Both the position numbers and the translations under genes were made by a program. From Bordetella genomosp. 9 (GTDB lineage Bacteria > Pseudomonadota > Gammaproteobacteria > Burkholderiales > Burkholderiaceae_B), in the NCBI RefSeq assembly GCF_002261425.1, contig NZ_NEVJ01000001.1:806001-870000 (forward strand): a stretch of DNA of 64,000 nt, written 5' to 3'. Below, in pieces: positions 36,596 through 44,901 of the stretch. Under the pieces are notes generated by a model. It worked only from the letters and a program-made list of their open reading frames with translations. It had not been told where the DNA came from and searched no databases. Each line of letters begins with the position of its first letter. The stretch's first letter is position 1.

Positions 36596-37630
36596 TCACG
36601 CGTCGGGCATACGCAGCGAGCGGTCCAGCCCACGCATCAGCGGCAGGATGCCATCGATGCGCGGGCAGCGGATGCCGGCTTCGCGGGCGAAGGCCTGCAG
36701 TTGCCCCAGGATGGCTTCCACTTCGGTGGGGCGGCCGGCCAGCGCGTCCTGCAGCATGGATGGCCGCGTGCCGCCTGTCGGGGCGCTGGCGCCGTTCCCG
36801 CCGTTGGGGCGGCGGCGCAGCGCCGTGTGCGCCTTTTCGGCCTGGTCGGCGACATCGCTGCCTTGCGCCGCCGCGATCTCGACCAGTTCTTCGATGATGC
36901 CATCGCCGATGGCCAGCAGCTCGGGATCCACGGACAGGTAGCTGGAGGGCAGGCGCGTCAGGGCGCACAAGGGGTTCAGGGCCGCGTTCAGCATCAGCTT
37001 GGCCCAGACCTCGCGGCGCAGGTCGAGCGAGGCTTCGCCGCCCAGGCCGGCCTGCGTCATGAAGTCCACCGTGGCGCGCAGGCGCGTGCTATCCGAGTTG
37101 TCGGGCTCGCCCACGAGCCAACGGTTCGGGCCGGTGTGGCGCACCACGCCCGGCTCGATGACCTCATTGGGTGCGTACACCACGCAGCCCAGCACGCGTT
37201 GCGGCGTCAGCGTGTTCCACAGTGCGCCGTCCGGGTCCAGCAGGGGCAGGGGGCCCGGATGGGGCTGGCCGTGTTTCCACCACCACGTCAGGCCGTTGGT
37301 AACGAACACGGCATGGCCTTCGGGCTTGAGCAGGGCCGCGATCGCCCCGGCCGTGGCGGGCAGGGCATAGGCTTTCAGCGTGACGAAGACGATGTCCTGC
37401 GGCGGCAGGTCCGCCGGCCGTTCGACCGCCTGCGCCGGGCGTCCGAAGACATCGCTGCCATTGGAAATCACACGCAGGCCATGCTGCCGGATCGCCGCCA
37501 GTTGCGCACCGCGGGCGATCACCGATACATTCGTCTGGTCGCCGGCCGCCGACTTGGCCGCTGAATGGGCAGCCAGATGAGCCGCCATGAATCCGCCTAT
37601 GGCGCCAGCGCCGAATACGCAAACATCCAT
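36596..37630 (-). CDS. 2-dehydropantoate 2-reductase (ketopantoate reductase)-like protein
   Basis: The 344-residue protein has the N-terminal NADPH motif VCVFGAGAIGGFMAAHLAAH, the THR/LKA segment VFVTLKAYALPAT and the catalytic lysine region VWAKLMLNAALNPLCALTRL. It is longer than PanE because of two low-complexity inserts, AHSAAKSAAGD near residue 20 and RRRPNGGNGASAPTGG near residue 280. Many such genes act outside pantothenate synthesis on other 2-oxo acids. It converges with the MmgE/PrpD operon and is divergent from the winged-helix regulator. Confidence 0.9.
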   Translation of the reverse strand: MDVCVFGAGAIGGFMAAHLAAHSAAKSAAGDQTNVSVIARGAQLAAIRQHGLRVISNGSDVFGRPAQAVERPADLPPQDIVFVTLKAYALPATAGAIAALLKPEGHAVFVTNGLTWWWKHGQPHPGPLPLLDPDGALWNTLTPQRVLGCVVYAPNEVIEPGVVRHTGPNRWLVGEPDNSDSTRLRATVDFMTQAGLGGEASLDLRREVWAKLMLNAALNPLCALTRLPSSYLSVDPELLAIGDGIIEELVEIAAAQGSDVADQAEKAHTALRRRPNGGNGASAPTGGTRPSMLQDALAGRPTEVEAILGQLQAFAREAGIRCPRIDGILPLMRGLDRSLRMPDA

Positions 37631-37788
37631 CACTGCTGCTCCCGGCGCGTGCCGCGCGGTGGTTGACGAAGGAGGGCGACGCGGCCTGTGGACGACGGCA
37701 GGACCGGATGCCCGACGCCTGCGCCAGCCGCGAGCTGCGCAGCATAGCACCGCCTTGTGCAGGACAGGTCAGATCCAGTGGAGATGCA

Positions 37789-39009
37789 ATGGACCGCCTC
37801 ATCACCTCGGCCGCCCGCGCGCTGGCGGGCGGCGACGCGCTGGGCGCGCTGAACTGCGTGGCCTTGCGGGAAGACCCGCAGGCGCTGGCGCTGCGCGGCA
37901 TCGCCATGGCGCAGCTGACGGAGTTCGCGCGGGCCCGGCCGCTGCTGCGGCGGGCGGCCCGCGGCTTCGGCGCGCGCAACGCCCTGGCTCGCGCGCGCTG
38001 CGTGGTCGCGGAAGCGGAGATCGCACTGGTGTCGCGTGACCTGGCCTGGCCGGATAAGCCCCTGCATGCCGCGCTCGCCGTGCTTGAAGCCAGCGGCGAC
38101 CGCATGAATGCCGCGCATGCGCGGCACCTGCATGTGCGCCATCTGCTGCTGCTGGGCAGGCTGGGCGATGCGGAGCAAGCCATTGCGGCCATCGATACCG
38201 CGGCCATGACCCCGGCATCGCGGGCGGCCCACGAACTCGCCGTCGCCGGCATCGCCATGCGCCGGCTGCGCGCGGCGACGGCGCGCGAGGCGCTGGCGCG
38301 GGCCGAACGCGCCGCGCGCAACGCCGGCATTCCCGCCTTGGCGGCGGAGGTGGAAACGGTGGCCCGCGTGCTGGAAGCGCCGGCCGCGCGCCTGCTTGTC
38401 CGTGATGGCGAGCGCCTGTTGCGCCTGGAGGAAGTCGAGGCGCTGCTGCGGTCGTCCACCTTCGTGGTCGACGCCTGCCGCCACGCCGTGGTGGAGGGCA
38501 ACGTGACGGTGCCCTTGGCCACGCGGCCCGTGTTGTTCGCGCTGGCGCGGCTGTTGGCCCAGGCGTGGCCCGGCGATGTCTCGCGCGACGTGCTGATCGA
38601 ACATGCGTTTCGTACGCGGCACGGCGACGATACGCATCGCGTGCGTCTGCGCGTGGAGATCGGCCGGCTGCGCAAGGCGCTGCGGGGCCTGGCCGACATC
38701 GACGCCACGCCGCGCGGCTTCGCGCTGGTCCCACGCGCGGGGCGGGAGGCCGCGGTGCTGGCGCATCCCGTCGACGAGCCACACGCGGCCTTGCTCGCCC
38801 TGCTGTCGGACGGCGAGTCCTGGTCCAGCTCGGCCTTGGCGATGGCGCTGGGCACCAGCCAGCGCACGGTGCAGCGCGCCCTGGAAGTGCTGGCGGCGCG
38901 CGGCCAGACCCAGTGCGCCGGCCAGGGCCGCGCGCGCCGCTGGATGGCGCCGCCGCCGCCCGGTTGCACGACAACCTTGTTACTCCCGTACCCCTTGCTG
39001 CCTGACTAG
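37789..39009 (+). CDS. Transcriptional regulator with TPR-like N terminus and C-terminal winged-helix DNA-binding region
   Basis: The 406-residue protein has a helical, Ala/Arg/Leu-rich first half (about residues 1-200, repeated helix pairs) that resembles a TPR-like scaffold. An OmpR-like wHTH region follows (DVLIEHAFRTRHGDDTHRVR, LRVEIGRLRKALRGLADIDA), then a second short helix-turn-helix near the end (SSALAMALGTSQRTVQRALE). GGAG precedes the ATG at 37789. There is no phosphoreceiver domain. The beta-propeller gene starts 46 bp after its stop, and the pair probably functions together. I cannot assign a named family. Confidence 0.82.
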   Translation: MDRLITSAARALAGGDALGALNCVALREDPQALALRGIAMAQLTEFARARPLLRRAARGFGARNALARARCVVAEAEIALVSRDLAWPDKPLHAALAVLEASGDRMNAAHARHLHVRHLLLLGRLGDAEQAIAAIDTAAMTPASRAAHELAVAGIAMRRLRAATAREALARAERAARNAGIPALAAEVETVARVLEAPAARLLVRDGERLLRLEEVEALLRSSTFVVDACRHAVVEGNVTVPLATRPVLFALARLLAQAWPGDVSRDVLIEHAFRTRHGDDTHRVRLRVEIGRLRKALRGLADIDATPRGFALVPRAGREAAVLAHPVDEPHAALLALLSDGESWSSSALAMALGTSQRTVQRALEVLAARGQTQCAGQGRARRWMAPPPPGCTTTLLLPYPLLPD

Positions 39010-39055
39010 GATGAAGGCTCGCAAACACGGATGGACTTCGACAAGGACTCGACCC

Positions 39056-39685
39056 ATGAACAAGCCAGCAGAAATCATTCGCGAACTTGGACCTTTTCCC
39101 GGGGTGTCGGCCGTGCACGGCCTGACCTTCGACGGGCGGCACGTATGGTTCGCCTCGGGCGACCGGCTGAATTGCGTGGACGGCGAAAGCGGCGCGACGC
39201 TGCGTACGATCGCGATGGAAGCCAATGCCGGGACGGCGTTCGACGGCAAGCACATCTACCAGATCGCCGGCGAACGCATCCAGAAAGTCGATCCCCGGAC
39301 TGGCCAGGTCACCGGGTCCATACCCACGCCGGCCACGGGTTGTTCCGGCATGGCCTGGGCCGAAGGCTTCCTGTGGGTGGCCCAGTACCGCGAACGCAAG
39401 ATCCACCAGGTCGACCCCGCGACCGGCGAGGTCCTGCGCAGCATCGAATCCAATCGCTTCGTCACCGGCATCACCTGGGTGGATGGCGAACTGTGGCATG
39501 GCACCTGGGAAGACGACGCCAGCGAAATCCGCCAGATCTGTCCGGAAACCGGCAAAGTGATCCAGCAGCTGGACATGCCGGCCGGCATCCACATATCCGG
39601 CATGGAATCCAACGGCCGCGACCTGCTTTTCTGCGGCGGCGGCCCCACCGGCAAGATCCGCGTCGTCCGCCGGCCGGTTCGATAG
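39056..39685 (+). CDS. Beta-propeller protein (glutamine-cyclotransferase/SMP-30-like)
   Basis: The 209-residue protein consists of repeated blades with similar turns: GLTFDGRHVWFASGDRLNCV, TAFDGKHIYQIAGERIQKVD, GMAWAEGFLWVAQYRERKIH, GITWVDGELWHGTWEDD. This is the pattern of six-bladed propellers of the YncE/glutaminyl-cyclase-like type. There is no signal peptide, so it is cytoplasmic. It follows the winged-helix regulator by 46 bp and precedes a truncated vapB by 47 bp. No enzymatic residues can be named with confidence. Confidence 0.85.
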   Translation: MNKPAEIIRELGPFPGVSAVHGLTFDGRHVWFASGDRLNCVDGESGATLRTIAMEANAGTAFDGKHIYQIAGERIQKVDPRTGQVTGSIPTPATGCSGMAWAEGFLWVAQYRERKIHQVDPATGEVLRSIESNRFVTGITWVDGELWHGTWEDDASEIRQICPETGKVIQQLDMPAGIHISGMESNGRDLLFCGGGPTGKIRVVRRPVR

Positions 39686-39732
39686 GTTGCGGGACTTTGC
39701 CGAGGCCCATCCAGGCTTGAAAGGCGCTGGAG

Positions 39733-39885
39733 ATGGCTGGCCCTTCTTTCGACAAAGCGGATCTTTTTCGCGAGGCCATCCAGACTTTCGTACGCCTGCA
39801 GGCAGCCAAGCGATTGGCTGCATTGGGCGGAAAGCTGCCTTCCATGCAAGACATTCCCAGGCGCACCACGGAATCTGGCAAGTGA
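39733..39885 (+). CDS. vapB: VapB-type antitoxin, 5'-truncated
   Basis: The 50-residue product matches the second half of a known VapB group: FDKADLFREAIQTFVRLQAA followed by KRLAALGGKLPSMQDIPRRT. Full-length relatives begin with about 17-20 residues (RTTVTIDDxLYxKALE-like) that make the DNA-binding ribbon. Here KALE is still encoded directly upstream of the ATG at 39733, but a stop at 39718-39720 and unrelated sequence replace the rest. GGAG abuts the ATG. The toxin-binding part remains and its stop overlaps the vapC start, so antitoxin function may survive without autorepression. Confidence 0.78.
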   Translation: MAGPSFDKADLFREAIQTFVRLQAAKRLAALGGKLPSMQDIPRRTTESGK

Positions 39886-40262
39886 AGGGAGTCTTGGTCG
39901 ATACCTCGGTGTGGGTGCAGCATTTCCGCGCGTCCGATGACGCGCTCGTTCGACTGCTCAGTCTGGACCTTGCCATGACGCATCCCATGGTGATGGCCGA
40001 GCTGGCGTGCGGCACGCCCCCGGCTCCACGCACCGAGGCCCTGAGTCATCTGGGCCTGCTGCGACAGACGCAGCAGGCAACCCTGCCCGAGGTCGTGGAC
40101 TTCATCGAAAACGAAAAGTTGTATGGATTGGGATACGGGCTGGTAGATCTGGTTCTGCTGGCGTCCACCTTGATTACTCCAGATGCCGAATTGTGGACAT
40201 ATGACAAACGCTTGTCCGCATTGTGCGAGCGATTCGGCATCATGCATCGTCAGCCGAGGTAA
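39882..40262 (+). CDS. vapC: VapC-type PIN-domain ribonuclease toxin
   Basis: The 126-residue toxin starts at GTG (VKGVLVDTSVWVQHFR), overlapping the vapB stop by 4 bp. The four acidic PIN residues are present: Asp7 in VDTSVW, Glu40 in MAELACG, Asp89 in GLVDLVLLAS and Asp108 in WTYDKRL. It should therefore be an active Mg2+-dependent endoribonuclease, probably cutting tRNA or rRNA. A strong terminator lies 160 bp downstream. Confidence 0.93.
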   Translation: MKGVLVDTSVWVQHFRASDDALVRLLSLDLAMTHPMVMAELACGTPPAPRTEALSHLGLLRQTQQATLPEVVDFIENEKLYGLGYGLVDLVLLASTLITPDAELWTYDKRLSALCERFGIMHRQPR

Positions 40263-40422
40263 ACTTCCGCCATTCCTGCCTAGCCCGATCACGCGCACAC
40301 ATGCACGTACGCATTCCCGGCCTATCCGCCGTTTCCGCTTTCCGACGAATCACTCGACGCCGACGTTGAGTGGTTTCTCGCTGTCCGGTCGCTGATCATC
40401 GAATATCCAGCGATCAACCTTG

Positions 40423-40457
40423 AAGGCCACGACATCCCTCGTGGCCTTTTTTGTTTT
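40423..40457 (+). terminator. Rho-independent terminator downstream of vapC
   Basis: A perfect 10-bp stem (AAGGCCACGA / TCGTGGCCTT) with a 6-nt loop runs into T6-G-T4. It closes the regulator-propeller-vapBC stretch before ypeA. Confidence 0.92.
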
Positions 40458-40527
40458 CGAGTGCGCTTCCCGGCGCGGCCAAGGGTGATGTCTCCGGCCT
40501 TCGCTTTCACGCTGAAGGAGCGCAAGC

Positions 40528-40980
40528 ATGCATCACCCTGACTTTCATATCCGGCCTTACCAGGATGCCGACGAAGCGGCCGTCATCCAGCTTTGGCAGG
40601 CCTGCGGACTGACGCGGCCCTGGAACGATCCGCGCAAGGACATCCAGCGCAAGCTGACGGTGCAGGCGGAATGGTTTCTGGTCGGTCTTGAAGGCAGCCG
40701 CGTCGTGGCGTCGATGATGGCCGGTTACGACGGCCATCGGGGCTGGATCAACTACCTGTCCGTCGACCCCGCCTGCCGCAAGCGCGGTTACGGCAAGGCA
40801 CTGGTCGAGGCGGCCGAACAGCGGTTCATCGCCGCCGGTTGCCCGAAGATCAATCTGCTCATACGCGGCGACAACGTCCAGGTCCAGGATTTCTATCGCG
40901 GCCTGGGTTTCACGCTGGATGACGTGGTCAGCTACGGCAAGCGCCTGATCCCCGACACGCAGGAGCAGGCGCAAGGCTGA
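40528..40980 (+). CDS. ypeA: GNAT-family acetyltransferase YpeA
   Basis: The 150-residue protein is a GNAT acetyltransferase matching YpeA in length and sequence: IRPYQDADEAAVIQLWQACG, TRPWNDPRKDIQRKL and the acetyl-CoA loop VDPACRKRGYGKALVEAAEQ. GAAGGAG precedes the ATG. The acceptor substrate of YpeA is not established. It stands alone between a terminator and a converging LysR gene. Confidence 0.93.
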   Translation: MHHPDFHIRPYQDADEAAVIQLWQACGLTRPWNDPRKDIQRKLTVQAEWFLVGLEGSRVVASMMAGYDGHRGWINYLSVDPACRKRGYGKALVEAAEQRFIAAGCPKINLLIRGDNVQVQDFYRGLGFTLDDVVSYGKRLIPDTQEQAQG

Positions 40981-41011
40981 GGGCGGCCGCGCTACGCTGC
41001 CGCGGGCGCGC

Positions 41012-41899
41012 TCACGCGACCTGTACTTCCTGGGCGGCCTGCCGGTGTTCCCGCAGCATGGCGGCGAAGGCATCCAAGGCGCGCGAGGCGGTGTCCCGGC
41101 GCCAGACCAGCCAGGTCTGCAGCACCGAGAACCTGCCGTGCATGGGCCAGGCCGCCACCGACAGATATCCAGGCATGCTTTCCAGCATGGCCCTGGGGAT
41201 GACGGCCAGGCCGCCGCCGGCGCTGACGCAGGCCAGCATGGTGTGGTACGACTCGATCTCGCGCACCTTGCCGGGGATGGCCTTGTCCTCGGCGAACCAT
41301 TTCTCGAAGTGGTGGCGGTAAGAGCAGTTGTCGCGGAACACGTAGATGGTGTCCCCGGCCGCATCGCGCCCGCGCCGTACCGGCGCGTGCTGCGCCGGGG
41401 CGATGATGACCATTTCCTCGTCGAAGACCGGGATGCCGTCGATGGCGGGGTGCTTGATCGGACCGTCGACGAAGGCGGCGACCAGGCGGCCTTCCAGCAC
41501 GCCGTCGATCATCGAACCGGACGGGCCTGTCGAGAGCTCCAGCTCGACGTCCGGATGGCGGGCGTTGAAGCGGGCGAGTATGCCCGGGATGCGGACCGCG
41601 GCGGTGCTTTCCAGCGAACCCAGGGGGAAGCTGCCGGCGGGTTCTTCGCCCGATACCGCGCTGCGTGCCTGGTCGACCAGGCTGAGGATGTTCTTCGCGT
41701 AGCCCAGGAAGTTGCGGCCTGTCGCCGACAGCCGCAGCCGGTTGTTTTCCCGGATGAACAGGTCCACCCCGAGGTCGGCTTCCAGCTGCTTGAGCCGGGT
41801 GGTCAGGTTGGACGGCACCCGGTGTATCTGTTCCGCCGCGGCGGCGATGCTCTGATGCTGCGCGACCGCGCAGAAGATTTCCAGCTGTACGAGATCCAT
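41012..41899 (-). CDS. LysR-family regulator, divergent from the Sad-like aldehyde dehydrogenase
   Basis: The 295-residue protein has its helix-turn-helix at [20 protein letters not shown] and [20 protein letters not shown], and a complete effector domain. The start at 41899 follows AGGAAGAG; the longer in-frame version lacks a site. Its arrangement with the dehydrogenase at 42046 matches ptrR(yneJ)-sad(yneI) of enterobacteria, where the LysR protein controls succinate-semialdehyde use from putrescine or GABA. Equivalence is inferred from gene order and families. Confidence 0.92.
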   Translation of the reverse strand: MDLVQLEIFCAVAQHQSIAAAAEQIHRVPSNLTTRLKQLEADLGVDLFIRENNRLRLSATGRNFLGYAKNILSLVDQARSAVSGEEPAGSFPLGSLESTAAVRIPGILARFNARHPDVELELSTGPSGSMIDGVLEGRLVAAFVDGPIKHPAIDGIPVFDEEMVIIAPAQHAPVRRGRDAAGDTIYVFRDNCSYRHHFEKWFAEDKAIPGKVREIESYHTMLACVSAGGGLAVIPRAMLESMPGYLSVAAWPMHGRFSVLQTWLVWRRDTASRALDAFAAMLREHRQAAQEVQVA

Positions 41900-41979
41900 G
41901 GCTCTTCCTGCGGGCGACGTCGCCCTGGCGTCCGCCTGCACTATATCCCGATCCTCTCGAAACGAGATCGTTTTGTTCA

Positions 41980-41989
41980 TGAATATTCA
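41980..41989. promoter_or_regulatory. Palindrome in the LysR/Sad divergent promoter
   Basis: TGAATATTCA is a perfect 10-bp palindrome in an AT-rich stretch, 80 bp from the LysR start and 56 bp from the dehydrogenase ATG. CTCTCGAAAC and GTTTTTGAGAG on either side form a looser outer dyad. Placement suits a LysR recognition site. Confidence 0.45.
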
Positions 41990-42045
41990 GTTTTTGAGAG
42001 TCTTCCGCCGTCGTATCCTGGCGGGCGTCTATTGCTGATTCCAGG

Positions 42046-43437
42046 ATGCCCTCGATGTCGAACCCCACGCATGCCATTTCCATCAACCCTGCCACCGGAG
42101 AAGAAATCGGCGCCTACCCCTACGACACGCAGGCCGTCCTGCATGCCGTGCTGGACCGCGCGGCAGCCGCCTTCGGCACATGGCGCCTGACGTCGGCGGC
42201 CGATCGCTGCGCGATGCTGAAGCGCCTGGGCGAAGCGCTGCGGGCGGACATCGATCGCCTCGCCGGCATGATTACGGCGGAAATGGGCAAGCCCATCGCG
42301 CAGGCCAGGGGCGAGATCGAAAAGTGCGCCGCCACCTGCGCCTGGTACGCCGAAAACGGCGCCCGCATGGTCGCCCCCGAACCCACCAGCGTGGAGAACG
42401 ACGCGGCGTGGATCGAATTCCGGCCGCTCGGGACCGTGCTGGCGGTGATGCCCTGGAATTTTCCCATCTGGCAGGTCATACGCAGCGTGGTGCCGGCCCT
42501 GGTCTCGGGCAATACCTATGTCCTGAAGCACGCGCCCAACGTAATGGGCAGCGCCTACCTGTTGCGCGAGGCATGCGCCCGCGCAGGACTGCCGGATGGC
42601 GTGTTCCAGGTGGCCAATCTGTCCAACGACCTGGTATCCGAGGCGATCGCGGACGACCGCATCGCCGCCGTCACGCTGACCGGGAGCGTCAGGGCGGGCG
42701 CCGCGATCGGCGCGCAAGCCGGCCAGGCGCTGAAGAAATGCGTGCTCGAACTGGGAGGCTCCGATCCCTTCATCGTGCTGCCGGATGCCGACCTGGGCGA
42801 GGCCGTGCGGGCCGCCGTCCTGGGGCGGTTCCAGAACACCGGGCAGGTCTGCGCCGCGGCCAAGCGCTTCATCGTCCATCGCGACGTGGCCGATGCGTTC
42901 ACCGAACGCTTCATCGCGGGCGCCAAGGCCCTGGTCGTGGGGTCGCCCGCCGACGCTGCCACCTACATCGGCCCGATGGCGCGCTTCGATCTGCGCGACG
43001 AACTTCACAACCAGGTGCAACGCTCGATACGGGAGGGCGCCGAGCTGCTCCTGGGCGGCCGCAAACTGGACGGGCCGGGCAACTTCTACGAGCCTACCGT
43101 GCTGGCCAATGTGACGGCCGGCATGACGTCATTCCGCGAAGAAATGTTTGGCCCGGTGGCGTCGATCATCCGCGCCGACGACGCGGATCACGCCTTGGCC
43201 CTGGCCAACGACAGCCAGTTCGGCCTGACGGCGACGGTCTATGCGGGCGACCCGCAACTGGCTCGCCGGCTGGCCGCCAGGCTGGAGGTCGGCGGCATAT
43301 TCATCAACGGCTATAGCGCGAGCGATCCCCGGTTGGCCTTTGGCGGCGTCAAGAAGAGCGGCTTCGGCCGCGAGCTGTCGCACTTCGGCGTCCGTGAATT
43401 CTGCAATGTGCAGACGGTCTGGCTGGACCGGAAGTAA
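42046..43437 (+). CDS. NAD-dependent succinate-semialdehyde dehydrogenase (Sad/YneI type)
   Basis: The 463-residue enzyme has VMPWNFPIWQVIRSVVPALV, LTGSVRAGAAIG, the glutamate of LELGGSDPF and the catalytic cysteine of NTGQVCAAAKRF. IFINGYSASDPRLAFGGVKK near the end is characteristic of the Sad/YneI subgroup, which is somewhat shorter than GabD, as here. It oxidises succinate semialdehyde to succinate and so feeds GABA or putrescine carbon into the TCA cycle. The divergent LysR is the likely regulator. Confidence 0.94.
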   Translation: MPSMSNPTHAISINPATGEEIGAYPYDTQAVLHAVLDRAAAAFGTWRLTSAADRCAMLKRLGEALRADIDRLAGMITAEMGKPIAQARGEIEKCAATCAWYAENGARMVAPEPTSVENDAAWIEFRPLGTVLAVMPWNFPIWQVIRSVVPALVSGNTYVLKHAPNVMGSAYLLREACARAGLPDGVFQVANLSNDLVSEAIADDRIAAVTLTGSVRAGAAIGAQAGQALKKCVLELGGSDPFIVLPDADLGEAVRAAVLGRFQNTGQVCAAAKRFIVHRDVADAFTERFIAGAKALVVGSPADAATYIGPMARFDLRDELHNQVQRSIREGAELLLGGRKLDGPGNFYEPTVLANVTAGMTSFREEMFGPVASIIRADDADHALALANDSQFGLTATVYAGDPQLARRLAARLEVGGIFINGYSASDPRLAFGGVKKSGFGRELSHFGVREFCNVQTVWLDRK

Positions 43438-43561
43438 CCGCTGCCTTTCCGCCCGGCTTCGGACTTTTGGGCAGGAATTGCGTGGAAATTGACAGTCCGG
43501 AAGGTCTGCCGGGCGGCATAATTCCGTCCAATGATCAACGTCACCGGAAGCGATCCGCGCA

Positions 43562-44251
43562 ATGTCCCGCGCCCAAAGGCTGCTCGACCTTCTGCAGATC
43601 CTGCGCAGCCACCGTTACCCGGTGAGCGGCGCGCTCCTGGCCGGACAATTGGGCATCAGCCTGCGCACCCTGTATCGCGATATCGCGCTGCTGCAGGAGC
43701 AGGGGGCGCATATCGAAGGCGAGGCCGGCGTGGGCTATGTGCTGCGGCCGGGCTTCCTGTTGCCGCCCCTGATGTTTTCCGAAGAGGAAATCCAGGCCCT
43801 GGCGCTGGGATCGCGCTGGGTGTGGGAGCATGCCGACAACCAGCTGGGACAGGCGGCGCGCAACGCCCTGGCGAAGATCGCGGCGGTGCTGCCGGCCGAC
43901 CTGCGGCACGATTTCGACGACGGGACGCTGTTCGTGGTGCCCGGCGAGCAGGTGGCGGATACGGCCGACGTTGCGCTGATCCGCGAGTCCATCCGGCGCG
44001 AGCGCAAGCTGCGCATCGAGTACCGGGACGAGCACGCGGCCGAAACGGCGCGCGTGATCTGGCCCTTCGCGCTGGGGTTCTTCGATCGGGTGCGCATCGT
44101 GGCCGCATGGTGCGAGCTGCGTCAGGGCTTCCGGCATTTTCGCACCGACCGCATCGTGGCCCTGGCGGCCCCGGGCGACCGGTATCCGGAGCGGCGGCAG
44201 TCGCTCTTGAAGACCTGGCGGCAGATGATGTCCACCGCCAGTCCGGAATGA
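43562..44251 (+). CDS. YafY-type HTH/WYL-domain regulator
   Basis: The 229-residue protein has an N-terminal HTH_11 motif (RAQRLLDLLQILRSHRYPVS, LGISLRTLYRDIALLQEQGA) and a WYL-like effector domain (IEYRDEHAAETARVIWPFAL, RVRIVAAWCELRQGFRHFRT). In this YafY branch the WYL motif itself reads WPFAL/WCEL. The VOC gene 166 bp downstream is the usual neighbour and probable target of such regulators. Confidence 0.92.
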   Translation: MSRAQRLLDLLQILRSHRYPVSGALLAGQLGISLRTLYRDIALLQEQGAHIEGEAGVGYVLRPGFLLPPLMFSEEEIQALALGSRWVWEHADNQLGQAARNALAKIAAVLPADLRHDFDDGTLFVVPGEQVADTADVALIRESIRRERKLRIEYRDEHAAETARVIWPFALGFFDRVRIVAAWCELRQGFRHFRTDRIVALAAPGDRYPERRQSLLKTWRQMMSTASPE

Positions 44252-44417
44252 CTTCCTGTTGATGTTCCGGCGGCGCCGATCGCGTCGCGGGTCTCGATGA
44301 TGCAGCCAACGCTGCTGACAAATTCTGACAGTATGGCCGGATAGGCTATCGCACCGCGCCGGCAAGCGAAGGCGCTGCGTATGGCTGCCGTTCGGCCGAT
44401 GAAACGAGGAAAGCGCT

Positions 44418-44825
44418 ATGCCACATCCTAACTACGTTCTGCTTTTCGTCGAAAATCCCATCATCAGCGCGGCATTCTATGCGTCGCTGCTGGATTGCAA
44501 GCCGGTGGAGGCGACGCCGTCCTTCGCGCTGTTCGAATTGTCGTCCGGCGTGCGCCTGGGCCTGTGGTCGCGGCGCGATGCCGAGCCCATGGTGATTTCG
44601 CGCGGCGGCGGGTGCGAGCTGGGGATACCCGTGGACGACGACAAGGCGCTGCATGCCATGTACGCCAGCTGGAAGGAACGCGGCCTGGCCATCGTGCAGC
44701 CGCCTACCGATATGGATTTCGGGCGCACCTTCGTGGCGCTGGATCCGGACGGCCACCGGCTGCGGGTGTTCCGACTCGGCGCGACCAGCATCAGGCGCGT
44801 CGAGGACGAGGCCATCGCCGCGTGA
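44418..44825 (+). CDS. VOC-family (glyoxalase/bleomycin-resistance-like) protein
   Basis: The 135-residue protein is a single-chain VOC protein with two half-domains: NYVLLFVENPIISAAFYASL and ELGIPVDDDKALHAMYASWK, ending FVALDPDGHRLRVFRLG, where glutamate-type metal ligands are replaced. Such PhnB-like proteins often bind small hydrophobic ligands without clear catalysis. GAGGAAAG precedes the ATG. It follows the WYL regulator. Confidence 0.9.
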   Translation: MPHPNYVLLFVENPIISAAFYASLLDCKPVEATPSFALFELSSGVRLGLWSRRDAEPMVISRGGGCELGIPVDDDKALHAMYASWKERGLAIVQPPTDMDFGRTFVALDPDGHRLRVFRLGATSIRRVEDEAIAA

Positions 44826-44871
44826 TCGCGGCGCGGCCCCGGGTGGCCCGGGGTGGCCGAAAGACGCCGCC

Positions 44872-44899
44872 GGTCAGGCGTGGCCGGCTAGGCCTGACC
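44872..44899. terminator. Possible stem-loop terminator between converging genes
   Basis: GGTCAGGC and GCCTGACC form an 8-bp stem with a 12-nt loop between the VOC gene and the end of the converging chemoreceptor gene. There is no T-run, so it may be a weak or rho-assisted terminator. Confidence 0.35.
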
Positions 44900-44901
44900 C
44901 A

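Noticed and set aside
40281..40527. A stop-free forward frame with protein-like residues (SDESLDADVEWFLAVRSLII) between vapC and ypeA
   Set aside because: It has no start codon before the interesting part and runs straight through a strong rho-independent terminator at 40423-40457. It could be a gene remnant, but coding function is not supported.
43485..44335. Similar TGACAGT motifs before the WYL regulator (near 43491) and before the VOC gene (near 44325)
   Set aside because: The shared core is only seven bases and resembles a -35 element. The spacing to a -10 is wrong in the first case, so a common operator is not supported without a motif search.
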